Virus record (IMG/VR): IMGVR_UViG_3300008111_000018
Location: 57,903 to 121,902 of that record
From: a virus
Strand: one strand, 5' to 3'
DNA length: 64,000 nt
The position numbers were made by a program, and so were the translations under genes. The notes beneath the pieces are model-generated. The model did no database searches and had not been told where the DNA came from. It saw only the letters and a program-made list of their open reading frames with translations. How positions within the stretch are numbered: position 1 is the stretch's first letter; every line of letters starts with the position of its first letter. Shown in pieces: positions 36,296 to 44,894 of the stretch.

Positions 36296-37658
36296 GTTTC
36301 TAATTCTTAGAAACCTGTTACATAATGAAGAATATATTAGAAAAGTAATACCCTTTATTAAATCTGAATATTTTGAAGATCAAAATCAAAGAATAGTATT
36401 TGATGAAATACTATCTTTCGTTCAAGAATACAATCAACCAGCAACCAAAGAAGTTCTTTGTATTGAGGTGGAGAAAAGAACAGACATTAATGAGCAATCT
36501 TTTAAGGAGATTGTTCATTTAATTTCTTGTTTGGAAAGTGTACCTACTGAATTTCAATGGTTAGTCAATACCACTGAAAAATGGTGTAGGGATAGGGCAA
36601 TTTATATTGCTCTGATGGAATCGATTCATATTGCTGATGGTAATGATGAAAACAAAAATCGCGATAGTATCCCTTCTATTCTTTCTGATGCCCTTGCTGT
36701 AAGTTTTGATAACCACGTAGGTCATGATTACCTGCAAGATTATGAACAAAGATATGAGTCTTATCACAAAAAGGAGGATAAAATTGAATTTGATCTTGAA
36801 TACTTTAACAAAATCACGAAAGGTGGTCTCCCTAACAAAACTCTTAACATCGCTCTTGCTGGTACGGGCGTCGGCAAATCTCTATTCATGTGCCATGTGG
36901 CTAGCTCCGTCTTGCTCCAAGGGCGGAACGTTCTGTACATTACGTTGGAAATGGCAGAAGAACGCATTGCTGAAAGAATTGATGCAAACCTCCTGAATGT
37001 TCCTATTCAGGACATCACTAATTTGTCAAAGCAGATGTTTGAAAACAAGGTAACCAACCTTTCAAAGAAAACACAAGGGACCTTAATTATTAAGGAGTAT
37101 CCGACTGCATCTGCTCATTCTGGGCATTTTAAGTCTTTATTAAATGAACTTTCTCTTAAAAAATCATTTAAACCCGATATTATTTTTGTAGATTACTTAA
37201 ATATCTGTGCTTCCTCCCGATATAAAGGGAATAGTAACATTAACTCTTATACCTTTGTAAAAGCAATTGCAGAAGAACTTCGTGGTCTTGCTGTGGAGTT
37301 TAATGTTCCAATCGTCAGTGCTACTCAAACTACTCGTAGTGGTTATGGTTCTTCTGATGTTGAACTAACTGATACTTCAGAGTCTTTCGGTCTTCCTGCA
37401 ACTGCTGACTTGATGTTTGCATTGATTTCTACAGAAGATTTGGAAGGTCTTGGTCAGATTCTAGTCAAGCAACTTAAGAATCGTTATAATGATCCTACCA
37501 TTCATAAACGTTTTGTTGTTGGTATTGACCGTGCTAAGATGCGTCTTTATGATTGCGAACAATCTGCTCAACAAGATATCCTTGACAATGGAAAGGATGA
37601 AGAGTATGATTATGAAGAAAAGAAACCTAAAAAATCATTCGAAGGATTTAAATTCTGA
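36282..37658 (+). CDS. 41: Replicative helicase gp41 (DnaB-type)
   Basis: A 458-residue helicase with an N-terminal helical domain and a RecA-like core. Walker A is LAGTGVGKSLF near residue 193; YITLEMAEERIAERIDAN follows and IIFVDYLNIC near 304 is Walker B. It unwinds the fork with primase gp61 (46533). The start lies inside the uvsX 3' end. Confidence 0.95.
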   Translation: MEKVEFLILRNLLHNEEYIRKVIPFIKSEYFEDQNQRIVFDEILSFVQEYNQPATKEVLCIEVEKRTDINEQSFKEIVHLISCLESVPTEFQWLVNTTEKWCRDRAIYIALMESIHIADGNDENKNRDSIPSILSDALAVSFDNHVGHDYLQDYEQRYESYHKKEDKIEFDLEYFNKITKGGLPNKTLNIALAGTGVGKSLFMCHVASSVLLQGRNVLYITLEMAEERIAERIDANLLNVPIQDITNLSKQMFENKVTNLSKKTQGTLIIKEYPTASAHSGHFKSLLNELSLKKSFKPDIIFVDYLNICASSRYKGNSNINSYTFVKAIAEELRGLAVEFNVPIVSATQTTRSGYGSSDVELTDTSESFGLPATADLMFALISTEDLEGLGQILVKQLKNRYNDPTIHKRFVVGIDRAKMRLYDCEQSAQQDILDNGKDEEYDYEEKKPKKSFEGFKF

Positions 37659-37659
37659 T

Positions 37660-38064
37660 ATGACTATTGATCTTAATAAGTATATTGAGTTTGTTAATAC
37701 AACAACCTCAAAACAAAGTAAAGAGCATACACCATTTATTGATCGTCTAATGGAACTTCGCCAAGAAGAGTTTCCTACTGAACGAATTCTTACTGCTGCT
37801 GTAGGAATGTCTGCTGAAGCTGGTGAGTTCACTGAGATTGTAAAGAAGATTATCTTTCAAGGTAAACCAGTAAATCAAGAAAATCTTTTCCATTTGAAGC
37901 GTGAACTTGGAGACATTATGTGGTATGTTGCTCAAGCGTGTCTTGGACTTGATGTTTCACTTGAAGAAATTATTCAGATGAACTTTGAGAAACTGAATGC
38001 TCGTTATCCTGAAGGTGCTTTTACTATTGAACGTTCTGAAAATCGTGTGGAGGGAGACCTGTGA
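37660..38064 (+). CDS. mazG: MazG nucleotide pyrophosphohydrolase
   Basis: A 134-residue all-alpha NTP pyrophosphohydrolase. The metal-binding motifs are EAGEFTEIVKK near residue 54 and ELGDIMWYVAQA near 84 (ExxE...ExxD type). The ATG at 37660, two bases after the gp41 stop, is preferred over an upstream start inside gp41. MazG is a frequent metabolic gene of cyanophages, thought to act on (d)NTPs or signalling nucleotides. Confidence 0.93.
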   Translation: MTIDLNKYIEFVNTTTSKQSKEHTPFIDRLMELRQEEFPTERILTAAVGMSAEAGEFTEIVKKIIFQGKPVNQENLFHLKRELGDIMWYVAQACLGLDVSLEEIIQMNFEKLNARYPEGAFTIERSENRVEGDL

Positions 38065-38246
38065 CTAAAGAAAAACAAGTAACAGTTAAAATGGATGCTC
38101 GTACAGCAGCAGCAGTTCGTCAAGTTCTGTTTGACGCACAAAAAGGATACACTTATGATGAAATGAGTGTTCCTCCTCGGGTTTCTGATATTCGTGGAGT
38201 CATTCGAGACCTTGATGATAATATTGGCGCTGTTCTTGGTGTTTGA
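38061..38246 (+). CDS. Hypothetical protein, 61 residues
   Basis: It starts with GTG overlapping the mazG stop (GTGA), preceded by a very good ribosome site GGAGGGAGA. Sequence VTVKMDARTAAAVRQVLFDA is helical; a ribbon-helix or small regulatory protein is possible. A terminator begins in its stop codon. Confidence 0.75.
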   Translation: MTKEKQVTVKMDARTAAAVRQVLFDAQKGYTYDEMSVPPRVSDIRGVIRDLDDNIGAVLGV

Positions 38247-38265
38247 CCCTTCGGGGTCTTTTTTT
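38245..38265 (+). terminator. Terminator after mazG unit
   Basis: GACCC-TTCG-GGGTC followed by seven T. Confidence 0.88.
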
Positions 38266-38272
38266 ATAAATA
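38265..38272 (+). promoter_or_regulatory. Late promoter box
   Basis: Exact TATAAATA directly after the terminator T run, 22 bases before the ATG at 38294. Confidence 0.65.
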
Positions 38273-38293
38273 AATAAAAAACTATTTGTAAAG

Positions 38294-39313
38294 ATGGATA
38301 CCAGAGAACTTAGAGGTTTATTTGAAGCTTATCAGCAGGTTCATGTATCTGTTGATGAAGCAGTAAAGGGACAAGATACTGGAGAAAGAAGAGAAGCGTC
38401 TCGCGAAAGAAAGCGTGGAGATAAGCGTCTTTCTCCATCAGCAGGAAAAGCAAATGCTGATAAAATGGAAAGAGATATTAAGTTCTACGATAAGGTTACT
38501 AAAAAAACAAGACCTTCAGTTGTTGGTATGACGCATGAAGAGGTTGGGAAGATTGACGAAGAACCAACTCTCGGTAGAATTAAATCGGCAATGGCATCGC
38601 AGAGGTCAGCGCAAAATGCTGCTGGCATGAGAGGTTCTGAATTGACCCATGGAGCTAAACCAGCAGCAAAATCATCAGCAGGTTCTGCTGCAATAAAACC
38701 ACAACCTAGAAGTAGAGAATTTTCTCATGGTGGTTCTGGAACTCCCCTTAAAGCAACTCTAAAGGGCGGATTAACTATGTCATACGAACCACAAGGAAAT
38801 CAACTCGAAGAAGATTTTGATATCTTTGATATTGTCCTTGAGTTCCTCCAAGTAGAAGGATACGCAGAAACTCTGGAAGAAGCAGAGTGGATTATGGCAA
38901 ATGAATTGGATGCTGAAGACATCGATGCAATCCTTGAAGCAGAAGGTTCATACGGACAGACACCTAAAGCAAGACAAGCAATGGGTAAACTTGCTATCGC
39001 AAGACGTGAGAAACCAGCAAGTGAGTATTCACAGAAAGGTGAAAAGACTAAGAAAGTAAAAGAAATTGAAAAGCACACTCGTAGGATTGATAATGGTCCT
39101 GATGTAGGAAATCGTGGTAAGAAATCTACTAAACCAAGATACTCTGGGATGTTAGGTAAATCTGGTAGGGGTAAACTTGACCAAGATAGTAGAGATTATG
39201 CAAGAGATAGTGCTGTTGAGTATACTTCTGGTGGACACAAACCTGGTTCTGGTACTGTAACTAAGAATCCTAAGAAACTGCGTAAGCAAAAAGCAATGGG
39301 TGAGCACGACTGA
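38294..39313 (+). CDS. Large putative head-internal protein, LxEAY family
   Basis: A 339-residue basic and Ser/Gly-rich protein. N-terminus MDTRELRGLFEAY with Glu11 in L-F-E fits a gp21 cleavage site. Residues about 163-174 hold SYEPQGNQLEED, a motif repeated three times in the protein at 41939. Then comes the acidic FDIVLEFLQVEGYAETLEEA block shared with the proteins at 22902 and 51595. The C-terminus NPKKLRKQKAMGEHD is also found inside the 41939 protein. I infer a packaged, processed internal protein. A host-type promoter and tRNA-Ala follow. Confidence 0.72.
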   Translation: MDTRELRGLFEAYQQVHVSVDEAVKGQDTGERREASRERKRGDKRLSPSAGKANADKMERDIKFYDKVTKKTRPSVVGMTHEEVGKIDEEPTLGRIKSAMASQRSAQNAAGMRGSELTHGAKPAAKSSAGSAAIKPQPRSREFSHGGSGTPLKATLKGGLTMSYEPQGNQLEEDFDIFDIVLEFLQVEGYAETLEEAEWIMANELDAEDIDAILEAEGSYGQTPKARQAMGKLAIARREKPASEYSQKGEKTKKVKEIEKHTRRIDNGPDVGNRGKKSTKPRYSGMLGKSGRGKLDQDSRDYARDSAVEYTSGGHKPGSGTVTKNPKKLRKQKAMGEHD

Positions 39314-39344
39314 TAAATAACCACGGAAGGTTGCTCTAACCCAC

Positions 39345-39373
39345 TTGACTTTTAGTTGAGTGGGTTTTATAAT
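39345..39373 (+). promoter_or_regulatory. Host-type promoter with inverted repeat, before tRNA-Ala
   Basis: TTGACT and TATAAT separated by 17 bases. The -35 lies in the hairpin CCCACTTGAC...GTTGAGTGGG, which with the TTTT after it could also terminate the upstream transcript. Confidence 0.75.
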
Positions 39374-39383
39374 CTTTATATTC

Positions 39384-39456
39384 GGGGATATAGCTCAGTT
39401 GGTAGAGCGCGGTCTTTGCAAGGCTGATGTCAGGAGTTCGAGTCTCCTTATCTCCA
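39384..39456 (+). tRNA. tRNA-Ala(TGC)
   Basis: 73 nt, acceptor GGGGATA pairs with TATCTCC, anticodon loop TTTGCAA, T-loop TTCGAGT. CCA not encoded. Isolated from the main array, with its own promoter. Confidence 0.95.
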
Positions 39457-39458
39457 TT

Positions 39459-39465
39459 CTAAATA
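39459..39465 (+). promoter_or_regulatory. Late promoter box
   Basis: CTAAATA two bases after tRNA-Ala and 18 bases before the ATG at 39484. Confidence 0.5.
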
Positions 39466-39483
39466 CTTGTAAAAAGTATTATA

Positions 39484-40620
39484 ATGGCAGCAGAAAAAAT
39501 AGACGCCAATAGAGGGGATTTGTTTGAAGCATTTTTTGCTGCAGCTGTTGCTGCAAGATTTGTTAAAAGAGCAAAAACAAAAAGTGCAAAAGTACTCCCC
39601 AAGATATCATCCAATGATGTGGATGGTGTTTTAACTGAGATGATGAAAAAAGGATATACTAAAAATGTAAACGATGTTGGTAGTGCGGTAATTGATACTG
39701 TAAGTGTAAATGTATCAATTCCCAAAAAAGCATTGTCTTTCTTACAGGATAGGTCTAATTGGGCTAAAGTTTCTGACTTGAGAACTGGTGCAGTAAACTT
39801 TGCAAACTCTCATTCAAGACTTAACGCACAAGCGAGAGGACTATCTATAAATGAAAGGCAAGATATTATTAAAGTAACTGCTGCTGGAACAGAAGACCAG
39901 AAGGGAACAAAGGCGGATGTTAAGGTTGAAGTAAACTCTCCAACCAATCCAGACAAAAAATTTAGAAATGTTGATTACTCTCTAAAAGTTACTGGAGGAG
40001 AACAGTTCCACCAAGTTTCTGGATTGGGATTTGACAAGTTTTTAGATATATTCGGTCAGATGGGAATAAATGTATCTCCAGTTTCAGGTGCATATGAGAA
40101 GAGTTTAAGTGACTTTTTTGATGTTGAAGTTTATACTAAAAAATATTCAAGTAGAGAGCAGGCACAATCTACTGGTGGTGGAGATAATCTAAAGAAAAGT
40201 GCCAGAGTAGTTTATGAATACGCAGCAAAAGTTCTGCAGGAAGGTTTGAATGCAGAAGGACAAAATTCTGTAAAAATAAAATTTGCCGATTATATCATCT
40301 ATGGTTTGTCTAGGGGAGTTAGAACTGAACTTGTTAAGTTTGCTGGTAGTGGAAAAGTAAAAACCAGAGTTGCTGATAGGCAGTTCAGAAATGTTTTAGT
40401 TTCAAATAGATATTCCGTTGAAATTAAAAAAACTGGAGACCCTAAAATAGAAATATATCTTGCCGACGAGAATGGCAAGAAAAGAAGCGGTAAAGATTAT
40501 TTTGTTATGCAGATAAGGTATAAATTAGAAGTTGCCAGCGGAACTTCTGGCGGAAGTAAAGTCTATAGATTTTATCCAAGAAACTATCTGGAAGCACAGG
40601 CAGGAATGTTCTTAATCTAA
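39484..40620 (+). CDS. Unassigned late protein, possible PD-(D/E)xK-type nuclease
   Basis: A 378-residue protein with N-terminus KIDANRGDLFEAFFAAAVAA. In the middle, TKADVKVEV followed by YSLKVTGGEQFHQVSG places Asp, a later Lys and Gln in the arrangement used by PD-(D/E)xK restriction-type nucleases. This is a motif impression, not a proven match. The C-terminus is beta-rich. It is expressed late (CTAAATA box) next to the capsid-targeted nucleotidyltransferase. Alternative: a structural or internal head protein. Confidence 0.5.
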   Translation: MAAEKIDANRGDLFEAFFAAAVAARFVKRAKTKSAKVLPKISSNDVDGVLTEMMKKGYTKNVNDVGSAVIDTVSVNVSIPKKALSFLQDRSNWAKVSDLRTGAVNFANSHSRLNAQARGLSINERQDIIKVTAAGTEDQKGTKADVKVEVNSPTNPDKKFRNVDYSLKVTGGEQFHQVSGLGFDKFLDIFGQMGINVSPVSGAYEKSLSDFFDVEVYTKKYSSREQAQSTGGGDNLKKSARVVYEYAAKVLQEGLNAEGQNSVKIKFADYIIYGLSRGVRTELVKFAGSGKVKTRVADRQFRNVLVSNRYSVEIKKTGDPKIEIYLADENGKKRSGKDYFVMQIRYKLEVASGTSGGSKVYRFYPRNYLEAQAGMFLI

Positions 40621-40623
40621 ATA
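40617..40623 (+). promoter_or_regulatory. Late promoter box overlapping preceding stop
   Basis: CTAAATA overlaps the TAA stop of the previous gene and lies 20 bases before the ATG at 40644. Confidence 0.5.
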
Positions 40624-40643
40624 TAAGTATATCAACACGAAAT

Positions 40644-41933
40644 ATGAAAAGTTTTCTCAATTTTCTAACTGAAGCAAAAGAATCGCAAGCAGCAATGCAA
40701 GCGAAGAAACTTGGATACTCTGGGGACGGCCATGGTGGATGGATTGACCGCTCCGGTAAACTTGTTGCAAGAACTGAAAAGGGAAAGTTAAAATTTACTG
40801 ATGGAAGAAAACCAAAAGGTGCAGAACAACCAGCAGCAGGAAGACAACCCGCTGGTGCTGCTCCAACTGCACAACCAACTCAAGCAGGACAAGCACCTGC
40901 GCCACAACCTCAAGCAGCACCAGGACAAGCACCAGAAGAGCAACCTGCAGAAGAACTGCCACCACTTACCGTTGTGTTTGGTCGCTTCAATCCACCAACA
41001 GTAGGACACGAAAAACTTCTCAAGTCGGCAAAGAGAATTGCTACTGGTGGAGATATTAAGATTTACCCTTCAAGGTCTCAAGACCCTAAAAAGAATCCTT
41101 TAGATCCTAATACTAAGGTTTCTTATATGAAAAAAATGTTCCCCGAATTTGAAGAGAACATTATTAATGATGAAGAAATGAAAACCATTTTTAATGTTCT
41201 AGTGACTGCAAATGAAGATGGATATACTAATGTCAATATTGTTGTTGGTTCTGACCGTCAAGCTGAGTTTGAAAACCTTGCTCAAAAGTATAATGGGGAC
41301 CTTTATAACTTTGACTTAATTCGTGTAGTTTCCGCTGGTGTAAGAGATGCAGATGCTGAGGGTGTTGAAGGAATGTCTGCATCTAAGATGAGAAAGGCTG
41401 TAGTAGATGATGATTTTAAATCATTTCGTAGAGGAACTCCAAAGACACTTGATGATGCAGAAACTCAATCACTTTTTAATGCCGTTCGCCAAGGAATGGG
41501 AGCAAAGAAATCAAAAGTCAAGAAAGAAAGTTTTGCTTTATGGCAGATTGCTCCAAAGTATGATATGAAAAATCTTCGAGAAAATTATATAAGAGGAAAA
41601 ATATTCAATCTTGGCGATAAAGTTCAGAATTTAAATACTGGTTTGATTGGTGAAGTGATGCGTAGAGGAACTAATCATTTAATTTGTGTAACCGAAGAAG
41701 GTTATATGTTTAAGTCTTGGATCAAAGATTTAATGGAATATACTGAAGTTAAGATGGATCGTATGTATAGAACTCCAGGAAAACCAAATACGCTTGTTGG
41801 AACTGCTGGATATCTTAAATATGCATTCGAACAAACACCTGGTTCTAAATTTGGGAAAGAAAATATCCAACCAGGCGGTAAAGCATTCTTGAATTTCATA
41901 AATAAGTATAAGAAACAAAAAGTACGTGCTTGA
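40644..41933 (+). CDS. NMNAT/NadR-like nucleotidyltransferase with capsid-targeting N-terminus
   Basis: A 429-residue protein. It starts MKSFLNFLTE then Ala, a T4-like capsid-targeting peptide with an L-T-E gp21 site. Residues about 55-110 are a Pro/Gln/Ala linker. The nucleotidyltransferase domain starts at TVVFGRFNPPTVGHEKLL (about 112), whose GRFNPPTxGH is the phosphate-binding (H/T)xGH motif, and includes GSDRQAEF and a terminal EGMSASKMRKA like the SxTxxR motif. Family members join nucleotides to small phosphates (NMNAT, PPAT, cytidylyltransferases); the substrate cannot be told. The C-terminus has a separate Sm/SH3-like part (GDKVQNLNTGLIGEVMRRGT). Confidence 0.82.
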   Translation: MKSFLNFLTEAKESQAAMQAKKLGYSGDGHGGWIDRSGKLVARTEKGKLKFTDGRKPKGAEQPAAGRQPAGAAPTAQPTQAGQAPAPQPQAAPGQAPEEQPAEELPPLTVVFGRFNPPTVGHEKLLKSAKRIATGGDIKIYPSRSQDPKKNPLDPNTKVSYMKKMFPEFEENIINDEEMKTIFNVLVTANEDGYTNVNIVVGSDRQAEFENLAQKYNGDLYNFDLIRVVSAGVRDADAEGVEGMSASKMRKAVVDDDFKSFRRGTPKTLDDAETQSLFNAVRQGMGAKKSKVKKESFALWQIAPKYDMKNLRENYIRGKIFNLGDKVQNLNTGLIGEVMRRGTNHLICVTEEGYMFKSWIKDLMEYTEVKMDRMYRTPGKPNTLVGTAGYLKYAFEQTPGSKFGKENIQPGGKAFLNFINKYKKQKVRA

Positions 41934-41938
41934 TAAAG

Positions 41939-44467
41939 ATGTCTACTAATCCTCTGAATGATATTTCCAAGGTTTATTTGGAGCAGGTCGCTACTGTTGA
42001 AGAAGGTGTACGTCCTGGAAATGTTGAAACTCCTCTTGATAAAGCAACATTCAAAAAGCGTAGAAGAAGTCTTGCTGGAAAAGAAAAAAGTGCTGAGGCA
42101 AGAGCAAGAGGGCACGAAGGTAAAGAATGGTATAACAGTGGAAGAACATATTCTCCAGATGAAGCAAAGAGAAGTCGTGCAAATATGGATGATGAAGAAA
42201 GACGCACAAGACATCGTAGTGCTGTAGACCCCGATGATGATAATGATAATAACTACTCTGCAGACAAGACAAAGAATCCTAAGAAACTCCGTAAGCAAAA
42301 AGCAATGGGAGAGTCTGCAGTTCCAGGAAAACCTGCAGAAAGACTTGGTGCAGTAACTACCATTCCAAAGAAAGAGAGAGATGCTGCAAGAGAGAGGTTA
42401 CTTGCAAAAGCAAAAGCAATGCGAGAAAAAAAGGGGATTAAAGAAGCAGCAAAACCAGATTATTTGGATTTTGATAAAGATGGGAATGAAAAAGAATCTA
42501 TGAAAAAAGCTTTAAAAGATAAAGCAAAAAATAAAGTAGAAGAAGCGAATGATGGAAACTTGGCAAATAATTATCCCCCATACGACAAAGTAACTAGAGG
42601 TGATGTTATTGCAGGTGCTCTAGGAAAAGACCAACTAGGTGGTAAAAAGAAAAAAGTAACCAAGGAAGAGTATTCAAATTGGAGACAAGACCTTTCTGAA
42701 GTAATTGGTGAAGTTGCTAAAGATAAAAAAGAAGATAAAATATCAGAAAAAAAAGTAAACAATACTATTAAGATTAATCCTGATATTAAAGAAGCGGTTG
42801 AAAATCTTGGTGGCACTCTACTTGAGATGGTAGAAGTTGATGAAGTTGATTATGTTGTTGAAAGTGTATATGACGAACTTTTAGATGAAGGTTATGATGA
42901 AGATGAGATTGAAGAGGCAATCGAATTTGCACTTACTGAAGCAAAAGTAACTTTCGGCCATGATACTCCCAGCAGCCAAAAGAAAAGAGGTAATTTAGTT
43001 GCAGCGGTCGGTAGACTTGCAAGACAAAAACTTTCTAGCAAAGTTCGTAGTGCTAAAAAAGCAGCAGGTGCAGCAGTTGCTAGAGGTGCAAGAAAGGTTG
43101 CTAAAGGTGCATTGAGTGTTGCCAGAAAAGCAGAGGGTGGAGATGCAAAACCAAGTGCAGCACACACTAAAACAAGAAGCGCATCTACATATCGTGGTGC
43201 TGGAGCAGGTCAAAAAGAAAGAGTAAGTAGCGGTTCTTATCAAGCACCAAGTGCAACTAAAAAGAAAGCAGAAAAACCCGCCGATCCTTGGGAAGGAAGT
43301 GCAACAACTCCAGCAAAACCAAAAGCAAAAACTAAAAAAGCAGCAGCACCTAAAGCAAAAACTCCTGCAGCAACTCCAAAGAGAAAAAGAAAGTCTAAAT
43401 TAGATGACCTTCTTGCATCAGTCCGCAGTGAGAATATTCATTTTGGCGAACAAAGTTTTGATATTAGTCCTGCAGGGCATAGACAGCAGCAAAGAATTGA
43501 AAAAGCAACTAAATTGCAACAGGCAACTAAAGGTGCAGAATCAAGTGCTGCAAGTTCTGCTGTAAAGAGACTTGGTGGTTCTGGAATTAGTCTCCCACTT
43601 GCAAATTCTTATGAACCAAGAGGTAAAGAACTGAGCGAAAATCCTCTTACTTCACTTGACAAATTAGCGAGAGGCACAGCACAGACTGTTGGTGGTACTA
43701 TTGGTAGAAACCAAGGACAAAAAACTGGTATTCCTGGTGGAGGAACTGTTGGTGGACTTCTTGGTAGACAAAAAGGAGGACAAATGTATGATAAGGCAAA
43801 AGGAACTATTGGTGGACTTCTCAAGCAATCTTATGAGGTAGATGGTGAAAATCTTGAAGAACTCTCATTACCAGGAACTGGTAGAGTGATGGCACCCAAA
43901 GGAATGTCCCTTGGTTTTCAGAACAAATTTTTAGGAATGAATGTTGGTCCAAGACAGGAACTTCCACTAAGTAAGACTTATTCCCAATCTTCTGTAGATA
44001 GATATAATCGCAGCGCAAGTGCGCCAAGTACTTTGGAAAAAATGGGTTCTGGTCCATTAGCAAATAGGCATATTAGCATTCCAAAATCAAAACCAACTGT
44101 TGCATCTACAACTCCAGCAAAACCAGTTGCACCCAAACCCCAAACTGCATCTGCAGCTATGGCTAAAGCATTTAAGGGAACTCCTTTAAGTGGTGTAGCA
44201 AATATTGCAAACAAATATGATGAAAGAAGTAATTATAGAAATCAACCACCTGAATTAAGAAGGATGATGGGTCTTCAAAATTCTTACGAACTAGAAGGAA
44301 ACCAAATTGACGAAAAAACTTTATCTTCTAAAGAGACTAAAGAAAAAGAAAGAATTGTAAAGTCTATGAAAGATAAAGCATCTGATTTTGAAAAGAGATA
44401 TCCTGGTCGTGGTAAGGAAGTAATGTATGCTACTGCTACAAAACTTGCCAAAAAAATTGCAAAGTAA
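41939..44467 (+). CDS. Giant basic head-internal protein with SYExxG repeats
   Basis: An 842-residue, Lys/Ala/Ser-rich, low-complexity protein. Early it has TKNPKKLRKQKAMGE, the same as the C-terminus of the 38294 protein. An acidic segment (VYDELLDEGYDEDEIEEAIE, about 300-320) recalls the LxEAY family block. The middle is a histone-like basic region (KAAGAAVARGARKVAKGALS). Three copies of SYE-xx-G-xx-(L/I)xE occur, encoded at about 43607, 43829 and 44282. The end (YPGRGKEVMYATATKLAKKI) is a tail I know from many cyanophage proteins. I infer a DNA-associated, protease-processed core protein. Confidence 0.72.
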   Translation: MSTNPLNDISKVYLEQVATVEEGVRPGNVETPLDKATFKKRRRSLAGKEKSAEARARGHEGKEWYNSGRTYSPDEAKRSRANMDDEERRTRHRSAVDPDDDNDNNYSADKTKNPKKLRKQKAMGESAVPGKPAERLGAVTTIPKKERDAARERLLAKAKAMREKKGIKEAAKPDYLDFDKDGNEKESMKKALKDKAKNKVEEANDGNLANNYPPYDKVTRGDVIAGALGKDQLGGKKKKVTKEEYSNWRQDLSEVIGEVAKDKKEDKISEKKVNNTIKINPDIKEAVENLGGTLLEMVEVDEVDYVVESVYDELLDEGYDEDEIEEAIEFALTEAKVTFGHDTPSSQKKRGNLVAAVGRLARQKLSSKVRSAKKAAGAAVARGARKVAKGALSVARKAEGGDAKPSAAHTKTRSASTYRGAGAGQKERVSSGSYQAPSATKKKAEKPADPWEGSATTPAKPKAKTKKAAAPKAKTPAATPKRKRKSKLDDLLASVRSENIHFGEQSFDISPAGHRQQQRIEKATKLQQATKGAESSAASSAVKRLGGSGISLPLANSYEPRGKELSENPLTSLDKLARGTAQTVGGTIGRNQGQKTGIPGGGTVGGLLGRQKGGQMYDKAKGTIGGLLKQSYEVDGENLEELSLPGTGRVMAPKGMSLGFQNKFLGMNVGPRQELPLSKTYSQSSVDRYNRSASAPSTLEKMGSGPLANRHISIPKSKPTVASTTPAKPVAPKPQTASAAMAKAFKGTPLSGVANIANKYDERSNYRNQPPELRRMMGLQNSYELEGNQIDEKTLSSKETKEKERIVKSMKDKASDFEKRYPGRGKEVMYATATKLAKKIAK

Positions 44468-44471
44468 AATC

Positions 44472-44478
44472 CTAAATA
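44472..44478 (+). promoter_or_regulatory. Late promoter box
   Basis: CTAAATA four bases after the preceding stop; 30 bases before the ATG at 44508. Confidence 0.5.
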
Positions 44479-44507
44479 TCTATGGATACCCTGTATAGGA
44501 GGACATC

Positions 44508-44681
44508 ATGGGAGCAGTAGTCGCAGTGGTAAAACCACTTGTAATTTCAATTGCAACTCATCCAGCAGTGAAAAAACTTGTTGTTGAGCTTCTTGAGAAA
44601 TATGTAAAGACAACTGATAATACCATTGATGATGTAGTTGTTGCTTTGGTTAAGGATAAACTCTTTACACCACAAGCATGA
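44508..44681 (+). CDS. Small amphipathic protein
   Basis: A 57-residue protein preceded by one of the best ribosome sites in the window (ATAGGAGGACATC). N-terminal hydrophobic stretch AVVAVVKPLVISIATHPAVK and a helical acidic C-terminal half. It overlaps the next small membrane gene by four bases. The pair could be a holin-type system, but this is only based on size and hydrophobicity. Confidence 0.7.
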   Translation: MGAVVAVVKPLVISIATHPAVKKLVVELLEKYVKTTDNTIDDVVVALVKDKLFTPQA

Positions 44682-44842
44682 TTACTTGCTTTGTAACTAA
44701 CTGGGGAGTAACCATTGTTCTTGGTCTATTACTAACCGCTTCCGAGTGGTTAGCAAAAACAAAAAGATTTGAAGAGAATGGGTTACTTGATTTAACAACT
44801 AGTTTTTTGAGAGTTGTTTTACGTAAAGGAGACCAAAAGTAA
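44678..44842 (+). CDS. Small membrane protein, holin candidate
   Basis: A 54-residue protein with one membrane segment (WGVTIVLGLLLTASEWLA) and a basic C-terminus. It overlaps the preceding small gene (ATGA) and ends in a terminator. Holin function is a guess from topology. Confidence 0.7.
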   Translation: MITCFVTNWGVTIVLGLLLTASEWLAKTKRFEENGLLDLTTSFLRVVLRKGDQK

Positions 44843-44856
44843 GGTCTCTTTTTTTT
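44829..44856 (+). terminator. Terminator after the small membrane genes
   Basis: GAGACC-AAAAGTAA-GGTCTC followed by eight T; it contains the stop codon of the preceding gene. Confidence 0.88.
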
Positions 44857-44863
44857 ATAAATA
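44856..44863 (+). promoter_or_regulatory. Late promoter box
   Basis: Exact TATAAATA, starting at the last T of the terminator, 31 bases before the ATG at 44895. Confidence 0.65.
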
Positions 44864-44894
44864 ATTTTTAGCAAATAACTTTACGGAAAAGAAC

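Noticed and set aside
42051-43243. Several minus-strand ORFs opposite the 41939 gene
   Set aside because: Shadow frames of a Lys/Ala/Ser low-complexity gene.
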